This document shows, piece by piece, positions 1 through 12,506 of a stretch of 64,000 bases of DNA. This DNA is from Temnothorax longispinosus (lineage: Eukaryota; Arthropoda; Insecta; Hymenoptera; Formicidae). Numbering within the stretch: position 1 is the stretch's first letter; every line of letters begins with the position of its first letter. Position numbers and translations under genes: made by a program. The notes under the pieces were generated by a model. The model saw nothing but the letters and a program-made list of their open reading frames with translations, ran no database searches and had not been told where the DNA came from. Location of the stretch: assembly GCF_030848805.1 (NCBI RefSeq), contig NC_092365.1, forward strand, positions 6,014,001 to 6,078,000, given 5' to 3'.

Positions 1-59
1 AATTAAATAAATAAAACTAATGAATAAAACTAATGAATAAAAATTAAGGAATAAAACAT

Positions 60-1538
60 CAATGAAACGAAATCGAGACTACACATCAAGAAATCCTGAC
101 GGATACACGTTAATGCTATTTCTTATGTAAATTACGTGTTGATGACCATTTTCGTGTAATGCGTTCTTACAATTAGCCATTTGTTCTTAGACTTTATCTT
201 CCCGGATGCATGTTGAGGTCGTGCTATTTGAGCGCATAATTCTATGCATAATTTGAGAGCGCTGCAATCTTGTTCTGTTTTCGAAGTATCGCGCAGAGTA
301 ACGCGAAATTGGAATATTAACAGTAAACTGATAGTTTTTCTCTTTTTTTCAACTATTCTTCGATCTTTCAGGTCGAGAGTGGCAAAATCGATACAGCCCA
401 CCACGGCAATTGGGCGAAACTGGCACTGCGCGAGTTATACGAACTCGACGAGGCAGTTAAGGTGGCTCTACGGCTGTTAAATATGGAAGAAACGTTAATC
501 ATCGTCACAGCCGATCACTCGCATTCGTTCACAATGAACGGATATCCCGAGAGAGGCAACGATATCCTCGGTTTCGCCAACAAGTCAACTAGCTGGGCCT
601 ACGAAACGCTCTCCTACAATAACGGTCCAGGGTTCTTCTACCATCGAAGAAACGACAGCAACAACGTCAACGAGACCTGGAGAAAAGTCGAGGAAGATCA
701 GACTCGCGACGAACCCTTCTACAGGCACTTTGCTGGCAAATACCTCAACAGGTCCGAGACTCACGCCGGGGAAGATGTCGGGGTTTATGCTACTGGTAAA
801 AAATGCAATTTTCTTAATAAATTTCTGCTAACAATTCTGCTAACAATTTCAGAAAACGAAGGGATAAGTAATATCTTTTGCAGGCCCCTATTCGCACCTG
901 TTCCGAGGTACTTTTGAGCAAAATTACATTGCTCACGTCGTAGCGTATGCGGCATGCCTTAAAGACTGGCCGTCTCATTGTGACAGTGCTTATCGTCGTT
1001 ACTTTTATGACGTCAACATGGCACCACCAAACTCTAAAAAAAATTTAACCGGATAAAACACGGTATCGTTTGCGATAATAACTTTCCTATTTACGGCAAT
1101 CTTTATACAACTGTGATAATTTTCTTTTCGTTAGCCAATAAATAACTAATGATGCGCCGTGAGACGAATTTTGAGTAATAAATCATATTTATTTAATTAC
1201 AAAAAAATATTTAAGAGATATCATTTTCTTGTGTCTTTATCGAGAGGGGTATTCCAACTTCAAATCTTAATATACATATAATATGACACAATAAAGTTTC
1301 TTTTGCGATGCAGATTTGCGATTTGTAATAGATTAAACAAATTATGATTGCAAATATCATATACGATTTTACTGCAATCTCCTTTTACTGTAATCTCTTT
1401 AAATTGCTATGTTTCTCATGGATGCAATGTAATTACATTTTGATGATTATCTATAATTTTATTTATTGTTTAGAGTTCAACAAATAATCGTGATTATTTT
1501 GTGTGTGTGATCACGGGTTCCATATGAATACGAGTAAC
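60..1538 (+). repeat. Tandem duplication block, copy 1 (partner 10168-11623)
   Basis: The stretch from about 60 to 1538 matches 10168-11623 nearly base for base. It includes the intron before the penultimate exon, both last exons, the 3' UTR and about 400 bases of downstream flank. Similarity ends abruptly after 'catatgaa(t/c)acgagtaa'. This marks a tandem gene duplication with a unit of about 10 kb. Between 1057 and 1538 only 3' UTR and flank are visible. Confidence 0.85.
372..1056 (+). CDS. Alkaline phosphatase copy 1, last two exons (partial)
   Basis: These are the 3' two coding exons of a metal-dependent alkaline phosphatase (phosphomonoester hydrolysis, extracellular or cell surface). 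Exons: 372-795 (after a CAG acceptor, ends in split Gly codon before GTAAAA) and 884-1056 (TAA stop). Visible active-site motifs are VESGKID and the following AHH (metal ligands E, D, H), VTADHSH (Asp-His metal ligands) and ETHAGEDV (metal His). The C-terminus ends about 25 residues after the last Cys and has no hydrophobic tail, so a GPI anchor is not predicted. The exon pair has the same lengths and phases as exons 6-7 of the complete gene downstream (424 nt, then 173 nt) and differs by scattered substitutions and small in-frame changes. The 5' exons lie upstream of the window, so intactness of the whole gene cannot be judged. Confidence 0.9.
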
Positions 1539-1539
1539 T

Positions 1540-2276
1540 CGCATCACTTGCCCTGGGAAGTAGTGGGAACCAGTGCCCAGTCGTCCCGGAACAAAGATCC
1601 TATCCCTCCTACTCACCTTGACCCACGGATATCTTGCAGTCAGACATCTTGCTCGCGGCCGACGGAGATCTTGATCGCAAGACCGAAAACGATCGCGAAA
1701 ATGATACGGGCGTCCGCTCGCAAACTCAGTTTTTACCGCACGCAAACAATATTCAGTCTCAGTAGAATCACAGAACAACGAACAACACGAGATTTTATTA
1801 AGGATCGTTAATTACCGCACGAACGAGCTGATGATTCAAAGTCTTCTTTCGCTCACGATCCTTCAGCGAATATTAGGATTCACGCAACTGACTGTCTTCG
1901 CGCTCATCTCTGAGCGTATCCCGGCAATTCAATCGGGACAATCTCGTCGAGATCGGCTCCCAATCATTCTGGTGGTTATACAGATATCTTGCAGATACTT
2001 GGTGATATATTTTGCTATGTGGGAAGTCAGAGCCGGCCGCGGGCGGTTTTTATTACGGATACTATCGGCGACTGATCGACTGGAGAAGTGGCGAAGTGAT
2101 TACGAGACGCGATTTAAAGGACGCCGCTCGCTGTGCCGCGTGCTTCATTCCCGACGATGTCACGCTTTAAGACGCGCATTGCCGAGACATCGTTGAATTG
2201 ACGTATCGACAGATCCAATCAAATTGACACCGTCGTGGTGACACATCGTATACCGAGTTCCTTTACGACACCTCAG
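1540..2276 (+). promoter_or_regulatory. Probable promoter and noncoding first exon of alkaline phosphatase copy 2
   Basis: This unique, more GC-rich stretch contains no convincing coding frame. It ends with a textbook splice donor (CAG then GTAAGT, donor at 2277). The next matching acceptor, TTATTGTAG at 4538-4546, lies 16 bases before the ATG of the downstream gene. I infer that 2276 is the 3' end of a 5' UTR exon and 2277-4546 is intron 1. The transcription start is not located. The AT-rich interval 2277-4546 shows nothing else except a short inverted pair near 3065-3115. Confidence 0.4.
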
Positions 2277-4562
2277 GTAAGTGGTAACTCGGTTTGCCAT
2301 TTGCTGCGTGCAAGATTAAAGCTGCATCTCGGGGTGCTTAAGGAACACGTGAGAAGTTTCGAACAATCAAGCTTGCTGAAGAGGAAGCGAGATAGGAACT
2401 AGGTCGGCCAGCGACCCTGTTCGAATGTATACACGTTAATATCGTCAATCCGTATCGTCGTTCAAATAATGTTCTGAAACATTGTCAATTTAATCTCGCG
2501 ATATATAGATTTGATAGAAATAGATAACCGGGAATTTTACCGAATTATTACACGCCGAATTGGTATAAAGTATTATTAGCGAGTTAAGTAATAATACAGA
2601 GCTAATTATCTTCCCAAACTTGGAAAATAATAAAATGCATTTATTTCTATTCCATTTAAATGAAATAGATATAATACAATTTCTTAAACATTCTAAATTT
2701 TATAAAAAAAAAAATAGAGGACTTAATGCAATTAATACTTATAAATAAAAATTATTTTTAAATTAGAAGTATAGGCTCCAATGGAAATACACGAATATAC
2801 ATAGAAAACAGGCTAACTAAGAACCAAACGCGGTAAATGATGCGCGAAAGTTTTATTTTTATTTTTATCTTGAAATTATCCGATTATCAAAAATTATTTA
2901 AGATTGTACACACGGCATGAATATTATCATATAATTTAATAGATATTTATAATAATTATAATGAGATATCTTGACACATACACACCTATATTATTGCTTA
3001 ATGTCCAAGTATATGGAGGGGTAAAAGTCATAGTGGTGTAAATCAAATTCTTTAAAATATTGACTTGTGTGCATAGATGCAATGTATATATTGTATAGAT
3101 TGCATCTATGCACAGAAATTAATATTTTTAAAAATTTAACTTACACCACTATAACTTTCATCCCTTCATATAAACACAATACAACATATATTAAATATCA
3201 TTTTTCTCTTTCTCAACTTGTTGACAAGCAAATTGTTCCTTAGGTTCTTCAAGATGTCGCATATAAAGTAAAGATAATCGTGGTCAGCGTGTAATTATAC
3301 TTAATTATACTCAATTACATGCTGTCGTTACCAAACAATTTTCAATCAAGATAACAATAAGTACATTTTGCAAAGAAATTACGAAGTTGTACAATAGTTG
3401 TGTGTTTCGCTTAAAAAACGGAAAATTACAAACAGAATTGTGCGCGAAGTACTTGCAAACGTTTGTAAACGGTTTATAATTTTATGTGTAATAACTGTAA
3501 TACATTCGAAGAATCTCAAAATGCATACATTAAATATATATTAAAATACGTGTATATTAAAACATTATACGTTTAACATATATATTAACATATATATTAC
3601 ATTAAAATACACAACATATAAAATAATAAATAAAATTCTATTCTGAAATTCGACACAAATTACAAATCGTCTAAAGTGGATTTAAAATGTCGACATAAGA
3701 AACAGAAGGAAAGATAACTTCTCTTTTTACAATTATTTAATTTAGTAAATAGAAACATGCACACGTGGAAAAATGCCAGTAACACGATAAAATGCAACTG
3801 ATAACAATTTTCCTTGAAAATTCTCAAGAACTAATTATGTGTACATAGTTTATTCACATTTAAGTTAGTCTCAGTTTAATGATTTAGAGATCATTAATGA
3901 CATACAGTTTGCATGAAACAAAGAGAATTATCAATAAGAATTTTTATTCGACCTAACTGGCCACATTTATTAATTATAATCGTCACGACATTCCGACCAT
4001 TAAGTGGTGCTATGTTTCTTTTAATACTATTTTCATAAGTTTTATAAAGTTGAGACATTGTTACATGTATTACTTTACCGTATATATGACACACACGGAA
4101 CATCTTTCAGATTTATGAATTATGACAATTGTTTTGGTGCAATGTCATGACTAGTGAAATGTTTGTTGAAGGCTGCGTTATACTGATTTTATGACTTAGA
4201 ATTACACTTAAGAAGGATCAAAGCCAATGATTGCAAAGTTTAACGGTTATAATTAATAAACGTGACCAGTGAGTCGAGTAAAAATCTTTATTGTTAATTA
4301 TTCACTGACAAACCAAAGTTTCTGATTTGGTTTGAAGAGAATTATGTAAGAACCTAATCAGAAAAATGTACTATTAAAATAATAAGAATAATTAAACTAA
4401 CATTTCTAAATTTAATAAAAATAATAATAATTTAATAATAACTTTGACAATAAACAATAAATATAATTTTACTCATCACTGATAATAAGATACGAAAAGG
4501 AAAATTCCCCTTTGAATAATAATGATGAATTTTTTATTTATTGTAGAGAAAAAACATTCACA

Positions 4563-7500
4563 ATGAAGCACTACATTCTATTACTTTGTATCGTGGCAGC
4601 TCTTCGAGATTCCGAAGCGCTACGTAAAGGATCCACGGATTATGAAGGTTTGTTATACATCATACTATAAAATAATTGACATATATTCAAATTAGATGTC
4701 AAAGTTCTCTTACATAAATATTACAAACATAAGTTTTAGATTTCATGTTCTTCAAATTTTTCATAATTATGATATTAATAAGCATATGTCCGTTGTAAAT
4801 TTTAAACGTGTTTATAAATATATAAAAGAATCTACGAATCTCAAAGAAATCGAATCACGAATCTTAGAATCTCAAAGTACTTTTGCGTCATTCATTGATA
4901 AATTTCTGGAAAAAAGCAGATTGCTTTGATCAATCAAATCAAAGTTACGTAAATTTTGTCTTATTATAAAAAATCGATAAAATAATATGCGAAGTTTGGC
5001 CTTCATCGATTAGTATCGATACTGTATGCCTGAGGTTTTTCTGCAGCGATATTTTGTTAAATAACAAGCTGTTTATGTGTTATTGCAAGTTATAAGTGTC
5101 GAGATATATCTCACAAAATAGCTTTTGTCAATACAAAATTGTTCATTGATAACAACATTATTATTTTAATTTCCAAATTATATCCTGCAAAGTTCTAGGA
5201 AATCAATAAGCACACGGCGCAAATGTCTTAAACTTAATTTACACACATTGATTATAGTAACTTAACTTTGATCGAATTTTACTTTATCTTTTTCTATATA
5301 TATTGTAGATAAAACTACATTTTAGATAGTAGTTATTAAGAGATAATGGAAGACTTCTCATTATTCCTTCATTTTTTCAATATTTTTAAAATTTCGGTTT
5401 TAATTCCGTCATACCACGATCAATCGATTGTATTCCTTGGCATCGAAGCGAAATTCTGATCTCTTATCAGATATGTTCTTCTGGCTGAAGTCCGGCCAAG
5501 AGACTCTGCACAGAATCCTGTTGGAGCAGGAAAACGAGAATCGTGCCAAAAACGTGATCATCTTCATCGGGGACGGTATGGGCCTGTCCACCATTACGTC
5601 CGGTCGAATCTATATAGGTCAGCTCAATGGCCAAAGCGGTGAAGAATACCAACTCGCGTTCGAGAAATTCTCCAACACCGGCCTTGCCAAGGTAGACATC
5701 AAATTGCATCAATCGTGCCTTCAATCTCGACGAGGCGGTCTCGCGAGGCGCAACGATATTGGGAAATCCCGTCACGTTAAGCCGCTTAATTCCGCGCCTT
5801 TGATAAGGACGCCGCGTCTATCCTCGACAAGAAAATGCGACAAACACGATGTTTGTGAGAATTTTTTAACTTGAGAATTGTCATGAGAATTTGTTAACTT
5901 ATATCACGCCTCTACATGACGTAATATATTTTATCACGCTATCGGAAAAGATAAACGTGACAACGATTACAATATATCGGTCGAATTTCGTGCTTCGAAA
6001 ATTTCGATTAATGCCGATAATGTAAGAAAAATTATTTCCTTAAACCAAACATTCGTTATCAGTTATCGAAATTACACATCACACGTTAAATATGAATATC
6101 TCACAATTATCATGCATTTGTAGACTTACAACGTAGACAAACAAGTACCAGATTCGGCAGGGACGGCAACTGCTATATTTTCTGGCGTGAAAACCAAATA
6201 CAGGGTTATTGGACTGGATGCCAGAGCCGAATATGGCAAATGTGATAAGAAAATCAACGCATTAAGCAAAGTCACCACGGTAGCTGACTGGGCACAGCAA
6301 TCCGGCATGGATACTGGTGAGAGCTTTGACTTTTGAAAACTATACTATATATCTTTCTTCTCCATTAACTGAAAGATTTAAGATTGTCTACACCTTCTAG
6401 CTTTGCACGAATTATTTCTCATAAGATTATTTCATTCTACCTCGAGTAATTCTTAGAATTATTTATGGAGCTGTAAGAAAATAATTTTAGGCGAGGCATT
6501 ATAAGCAACCACACCGAAAAAAAATCTCAAGCTAACTAAGAACTCGGCTGTGACAATAAAGCTGCTATTACTCGCCGTTTGAAACTTTGTTCGGTCGACA
6601 AATTTCGTGTGCATAATCAATAATAGTCATTCAACACAGTCAGATCAAACCTTAAATCAGAACATAAATCAGAAGAAACAGATCGAAATCTCTCATGCAT
6701 CGCCGATCGTTGTCGGTTGATTAAACTCCTGATTAAGCGAATTCTGCACGGTACAGCATTGAGATAAGAAATCTATAAATTTTTATCATCAACATATAAT
6801 AAGCTTAAGCGATCAAGTTTAGTATTGTACGCATGATCACATTATGTATGGATTATTAAAAATATGGTTTTACTTTTTTAATTTAATTTTATAAATTTTC
6901 TTGTCGGTGCATATAATTTATTCATCGTGCGTACGTAGTAAATTTGATCATAATCGTTTGATAATACATATTTATTTAATTACAATTTATATTAAACAAA
7001 CAAATCCAAATTGAAATCTTGCTAATAATTCAAAGTTAATCTTACGAAATATATAATTTATATATTTGATGCTAACTTCTCTCTGGTTTAGTGAAATTAA
7101 TATTTATTTCTTTATATAACCATCGTTTTCAGACAAAAACTTAAAAACTAGACTGAAGAAACATTTAGATTATTAAGGATGTTTTTAGAAGCGGCTGTAT
7201 TTCGAATATAAATTGTACTCACGTGATTTACAAATGATTACGAGTATCAGTCCTATAGAGAACACGTGTCATGCATGATCGGCTATTTCATTAACATAAT
7301 TCGGTTTTAACATAAATTTTTTTATTAAGCGGTCTGATAGATCATGGCATACTTTCTTTGTAAACTTTTTGAATTTTTGCAATATCTTCAAAATTGAAGA
7401 ATATAGTACACGAAAATGTGCTGTGACGTCATACCTTATATAAAAAATGACGTCATACCTTTTAAAGATGCCGTCATCAAAGAAACTTTAGTAAGCTATA

Positions 7501-10500
7501 ACTTTCTCAATTTTAGGTTTTTTTTTTAAATTTAAAAAATACTAAAAATCGGCTTAGATTCTTTACATTAATTATGGATACCGCTTAATAAAAAAAAATC
7601 TTAAAATCGAATTAAGTGTTAGTCTGAATGAACCTTGTTGAAGTTATACACCACAGTAAAAGTATACTTAATAAACGAGGAGGTCATAAGCCGACCTTCT
7701 ACCGTGTCGCGGACGATCGGTCGGCTATGACTGATTTCTACTTTGGCAAAATAATGGAAGCTTTTTACATGACTCGCTGATTAGTATTTTACACATTCGT
7801 TTCCCATTGTATCTTGAGCTTCGCCAGTGATCATCTTTTCGTTGCTCTGCATGAATAAACCATCAGCGTACAGTCAGAATATGCGCGTTGAAATACAATA
7901 TAAGGATCTTTACAAATTACAACATAATATATAGTATACATACTTTATGTGACAGAAGTTTTATATTTATAGCATATTAAGTATATCACGTTACTTTAGG
8001 ATCCTAATGTATGAAATTACTGAAGACTTTTAATTCTAATCATTGTTATTGCTATTCAGAAGCAAACAAATTTGAGGAATAACCTGTGCATGATTAATTA
8101 ACAGGATTTGTTACCACTACTCGCATCACCCATGCCACTCCGGCGGGACTTTACGCGCACGTTAATCGTCGACATTGGGAATGCGATAGTGAGGTACCGA
8201 AGGATCAACAATCATGCATTAAAGATATTGCAAGACAACTCATTGAGGATGAACCAGGAAGTCAGTTTAAGGTAATTTGTCGCATCTGCGCATCTTTACA
8301 TGTGTATAGATCAATATAATTTCAAATCTAACAAATTAACAACAAATAGAAATTGTATATAATAAATACACAAAAGAACATGATAATAAAAAGTTTATTA
8401 GTATCATTAAAAAAAAAGATTTATCACATTATAATTAGAAATATCCACAATGGGAAATATATAATCCTATCAAACTTACGATCTATGATATAATATCCCG
8501 TATTCAACTAATCTAAATTCGCTATTGCAATTTGAATCTATAAATATTAAATCCATATTTTTTAAAAGGTTATCTTGGGTGGCGGAGCACAACAAGTGGG
8601 CTTGAAATTGAATACGAGTGATTCCTCCTGCGAGCGATCTGATGGCAGAAACTTAGTAGACGAATGGCAAGCGAGTCATCCCAAAGGAAGAACCGTCACC
8701 AACATGCAGGACCTTATGTCCATCGATATAGCTAACACATCGCACATCTTTGGTGTTTTCTCACCTGGTCACATGCCCTTTCACGCTGTGAAGACTGACG
8801 AGATACCCTCGCTAGCGAATATGACGACGCAGGCCATACGATTGCTGAAGAAGAACAAAAATGGATTTCTGCTAATGGTTAGTAACACTGTTCAACAAAA
8901 ATTGACTTTTTTTTTAACACAAGAGAAAGGATAATAATTTTCCGTAGTTTTTTGGTGCTAAATATAATCTTGTTTATTAAATTGCTCCAGTTTGAATTTA
9001 AATAACGTAATTAAAAAATAATCAGTATCATCACATAAGGCGAATAAGAGCAGCACGCCGTTATTAAAGCGAGAGATATGAAGTAATAAATTTTTCGTGT
9101 ATTTCCAAATACACACATTTTAAAAAAAATCTTTGATAGATCCTTAAATCGTAACTGGCCTGTAAGTCGCAACTTTGAAAGTCCTAACAACATACTTAAT
9201 TTTGATCGCGATAAAACTTTTCCGGCATATCACATATCGTAGTACAACATATCATAGTATAACAAAATATTGAAATTGTTCTTTTTTGTAATTTTAACGC
9301 AAATTTGTGAAATAATAAACGAATTTGGTAAACATGATAATTTTTAGCGCTTAAGGAGGTTCGATGGCTACAACAAAATGCAGACAATTTCATAAAATTT
9401 TAATATGTTGTTCTGGAATGCAAAATAGAATTATGTGAATTTATTAGGAATTTTTCACCGTCCCGTTTTGAAAAAAATTTACTCCAAAAATTTAAAAAGT
9501 ACAATTTTTGGATTAGATTTTTTTCAAAACGGGACGGTGAAAAATTCCCCAAAAATTCACATAATTCTATTTTGCATTCCAGAACAACATATTAAAATTT
9601 CATGAAACTGGCTGCATTTTTAACATAGGTTTTTATGGGAAATGACATATTGCATATACCTTCAGAATGAAATAAGTGCAAGAAAAAATGCAAAATGATA
9701 AAGAAAAAGAAATTTGCACATGTAACTTAATAATTTACAAATAAATGAGCGAAAGAAAGGGGAAAGTTACCGCACATTTCGTAGAAAAATTAATTATTAA
9801 AGCATAAATTGCTTGATTTTTCGTCTGCTAGACTGTCATGGTCGTGAACGACGTGACAGCAGCACGCATTATACACGCGGCGACCAATCAGAGCAATCCC
9901 CTTCATTCCCACTACTTCAAACGCTAGTGCGCTGTTTCCAGAACCCCCGCGTCCCACTACTCCCTCCGATGAAGCCATCGAACCTCCTTAAAAAACTGTG
10001 AGAAACGATTACCTTCGTTCTTGTGTTTTTTTTTTTTTTTGGGGGGGGAGTGTTATTAAACAGTGTAGTCGCCGCTGAACAGCATTAAATATTTATAACG
10101 GACGTAAGTCAGATTGCTACGAACGGGCATTATAGGACAATGCACTCAATGAATATTAAAATGACATTAATGAAACGAAATCGAGACTACTCATCAAGGA
10201 ATCCTGACGGATACACGATAATGTTATTTCTTAATGCAAATTACGCGTTGATGACCATTTTCGTGTAATTAGTTATTTGTTCTTAGACTTCATCTTCCCG
10301 GATGCATGTCGAGGTCGTGCTATTTGAGCGCATAATTCTATATACGCATAATTTGAGAGCGCTGCAATCTTGTTCTGTTTTCGAAGTATCGCGCAGAGTA
10401 ACTCGAAATTGGAATATTAACAGTAAACTGATAGTTTTTTTTTTTCAACTACACTTCGATCTTTCAGGTCGAGAGTGGCAAAATCGATACAGCCCACCAC

Positions 10501-11140
10501 GGCAATCGGCCGAAACTGGCACTGCGCGAGTTGTACGAACTCGACGAGGCAGTTAAGGTGGCTCTACGGCTGTTAAATATAGAAGAAACGTTAATCATTG
10601 TCACAGCCGATCACTCGCATTCGTTCACAATGAACGGATATCCCGAGAGAGGCAACGATATTTTCGGTTTCGCCAACGAGTCATCTAGTTCGGCCTCCTA
10701 CGAAACGCTGTCCTACGATAACGGTCCAGGATTCTTCTATCATCGAAGAACCGACAGCAACAACGTCAACGAGACCTGGAGAAAAGTCGAGGAAGATCAG
10801 ACTCGCGACGAACCCTTCTACAGGCACTTTGCTGGCAAATACCTCAGCTCCGAGACTCACGCCGGAGAAGATGTCGGGGTTTATGCTACTGGTAAAAAAT
10901 GCAATTTTCTTAATAAATTTCTGCTAACAATTTTAGAAAACGATGGGATAAATAATATCTTTTGCAGGCCCCTATTCGCACCTGTTCCGAGGTACTTTTG
11001 AGCAAAATTACATTGCTCACGTCGTAGCGTATGCGGCATGCCTTAAAGACTGGCCGTCTCATTGTGACAGCGCTTATCGTCGTTACTTTTACGACGTCAA
11101 CGTGGCACCACGAAACTTTAAGAAAAATTTAGCCAGATAA
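4563..11140 (+). CDS. Alkaline phosphatase copy 2, complete, 7 coding exons
   Basis: Coding exons 4563-4647, 5471-5691, 6124-6316, 8105-8271, 8569-8877, 10468-10891 and 10968-11140 join in phase with GT-AG borders to give 523 codons, the normal length for the family. Residues 1-19 are a signal peptide. Visible catalytic elements: GDGMG (metal Asp63), PDSAGTATA (nucleophile Ser113), THATPA (His176), VESGKID plus AHH (Glu327, Asp332, His336), VTADHSH (Asp373, His374) and THAGEDV (His456). No hydrophobic C-terminal GPI signal follows the final Cys, so a secreted soluble enzyme is predicted; that is an inference. The protein hydrolyses phosphomonoesters using Zn/Mg. No stop or frameshift was seen. 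Intron 5 carries a TTAA-flanked element at 9355-9987. The ATG was chosen because it starts the signal peptide and follows a consensus acceptor. Confidence 0.93.
9355..9987. mobile_element. TTAA-flanked nonautonomous DNA transposon (piggyBac-like MITE) in ALP intron
   Basis: TTAA (9351-9354) followed by GGAGGTTCGATGGCT is mirrored by AGCCATCGAACCTCC followed by TTAA (9988-9991). The 633-bp element thus has about 15-bp terminal inverted repeats and a TTAA target duplication, the signature of piggyBac-type insertion. No transposase frame is present. An inner foldback occupies 9369-9623. It lies in the intron between exons 5 and 6 of alkaline phosphatase copy 2 and does not touch the splice sites. 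Confidence 0.65.
9369..9623. repeat. Foldback with ~110-bp arms
   Basis: The left arm, about 9369-9478, is the reverse complement of about 9515-9623, with a loop of about 36 bases. It includes the pair TTTTCACCGTCCCGTTTTGA / TCAAAACGGGACGGTGAAAA. RNA from the intron would form a long hairpin. Confidence 0.75.
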
Positions 11141-11623
11141 AACACGGTATCGTTTGCGATAATAATAACTTTCCTGTTTACGGCAATCTTTATACAACTG
11201 TGATAGTTTTCTTTTCCTTAGCCAATAAATAACTAATGATGCGCCGTGAGAAGAATTCATTTCGAGTAATAAAACATATTTATTTAAGTACAAAAAAATA
11301 TTTAAGAGATATCATTTTCTTGTGTCGATCTTTATCGAGAGGGGTAATCCAATTTTAAATCTTGATATACATATAATATGACACAATAAAGTTTCTTTTG
11401 CGATGCAGATCTGCGATTTGTAATAGATTAAACAAGTTATGATTGCAAATACCATATGCGATTTTACTGTAATCCTTCGTATCTTAAATTGCTATGTCTC
11501 TCATGGACGTAATTACATTTTGATGATATATTATTATCTATAATTTTATTTATTGTTTAGAGTTCAACAAATAATCGTGATTATTTTGTGTGTGTGATCG
11601 CGGGTTCCATATGAACACGAGTA
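10168..11623 (+). repeat. Tandem duplication block, copy 2 (partner 60-1538)
   Basis: This is the second copy of the 3' gene block described at 60-1538. It continues past the stop codon at 11140 through the 3' UTR to about 11623, where the copies diverge. The stretch 11624-12013 is AT-rich and shows no recognisable feature. Confidence 0.85.
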
Positions 11624-12013
11624 AGACGATGATCTTTTTGTTATTGCAGCAATGACGACAATTTTATTTTCAAGCATGGACAAACTTGAATGGCATTATC
11701 CACGTATTAAACACAAGTTTACAGAATTTCAAAATAATGATAGGAAAGTGCTAACAGCCGTATGATTTCGTAATATATATAATATATTGCCATGTTTTAG
11801 ACGAAGATGATATTATCATTGAATTATCGCGAACAAAATTCTGTCTAATACTTTTCAGTCAGATTTTACGAAATACGTAAGGTTGTATAAAATAAAGTAA
11901 AATTGCTGTAATATAGAAAATCGTCCTTCTCAAAATATAAGAGAAATGAAATAGTTTTTATGTACTTTAACATGTGTTACTTATACAAATATACATATTA
12001 AAAATTTATTCAC

Positions 12014-12406
12014 GTAAGTTCGCTGCCTCCATTATTCTTGGGTGGTTTCCACGAGAGCGTGACGGACTGGCTGGTGATTTCCTCGTACTGTAAAGAACCT
12101 TCCGACGGTCCGGGTTTATCTAGAACGGTCATTTGGAAGCTGCCTTCATCTATGCCGCTGCTGTTCTTCAGCATGATAGATGGTACAATCCCGAATCGGA
12201 TCTCTTAGCGTTGACGATGTGCACGATCGTGTGATAGCCAATCGATATGATCGTCGTCCTGTCGTTGGAAGTCAATTCGTTGCTTCCTACACTCCATGTT
12301 GTCTCCGGCGTCGGCGTCGGTTCGCCGACGAAGTCGATATCCACGTGGAAGATAAGTCCAGCCTTGATACGAACGTCCTGCAAGGGCGTCTTGATCTTCG
12401 GGGCCA
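12014..12406 (-). pseudogene. bt: Isolated Ig + FnIII exon of twitchin/projectin (bent)
   Basis: On the minus strand, an exon after a TTTTTTAG acceptor (upper end 12406) encodes a titin-type Ig domain: start PKIKTPLQDVRIKAG, Trp at TTWSVGSNEL, and RSDSGLYH near the end. The frame then breaks near 12177, and the rest reads, one frame over, as the start of an FnIII domain (LDKPGPSEGSL, VTLSWKPPKNNGG) up to a GTGAAT donor at about 12013. This A-band type Ig-FnIII pair lies N-terminal to the kinase in bent, yet it sits downstream of the C-terminal exons at 32-35 kb on the same strand. It is therefore out of gene order and likely a dispersed or duplicated fragment. The frameshift supports pseudogene status, but a base-calling error is possible. 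Confidence 0.65.
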
Positions 12407-12506
12407 CTAAAAAAGTTGAAGGAAATTGAATGCAACGATGTTGAACGCAAATAAATATAGTGTTGCATCCCTGAAGTTTCGCTAATTTATATCTCCCCGT
12501 ATAGCC

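Noticed and set aside
1494..2196. Frames of 94-121 residues upstream of alkaline phosphatase copy 2
   Set aside because: They overlap on both strands and show no domain; a 5' UTR exon and promoter explain the region better.
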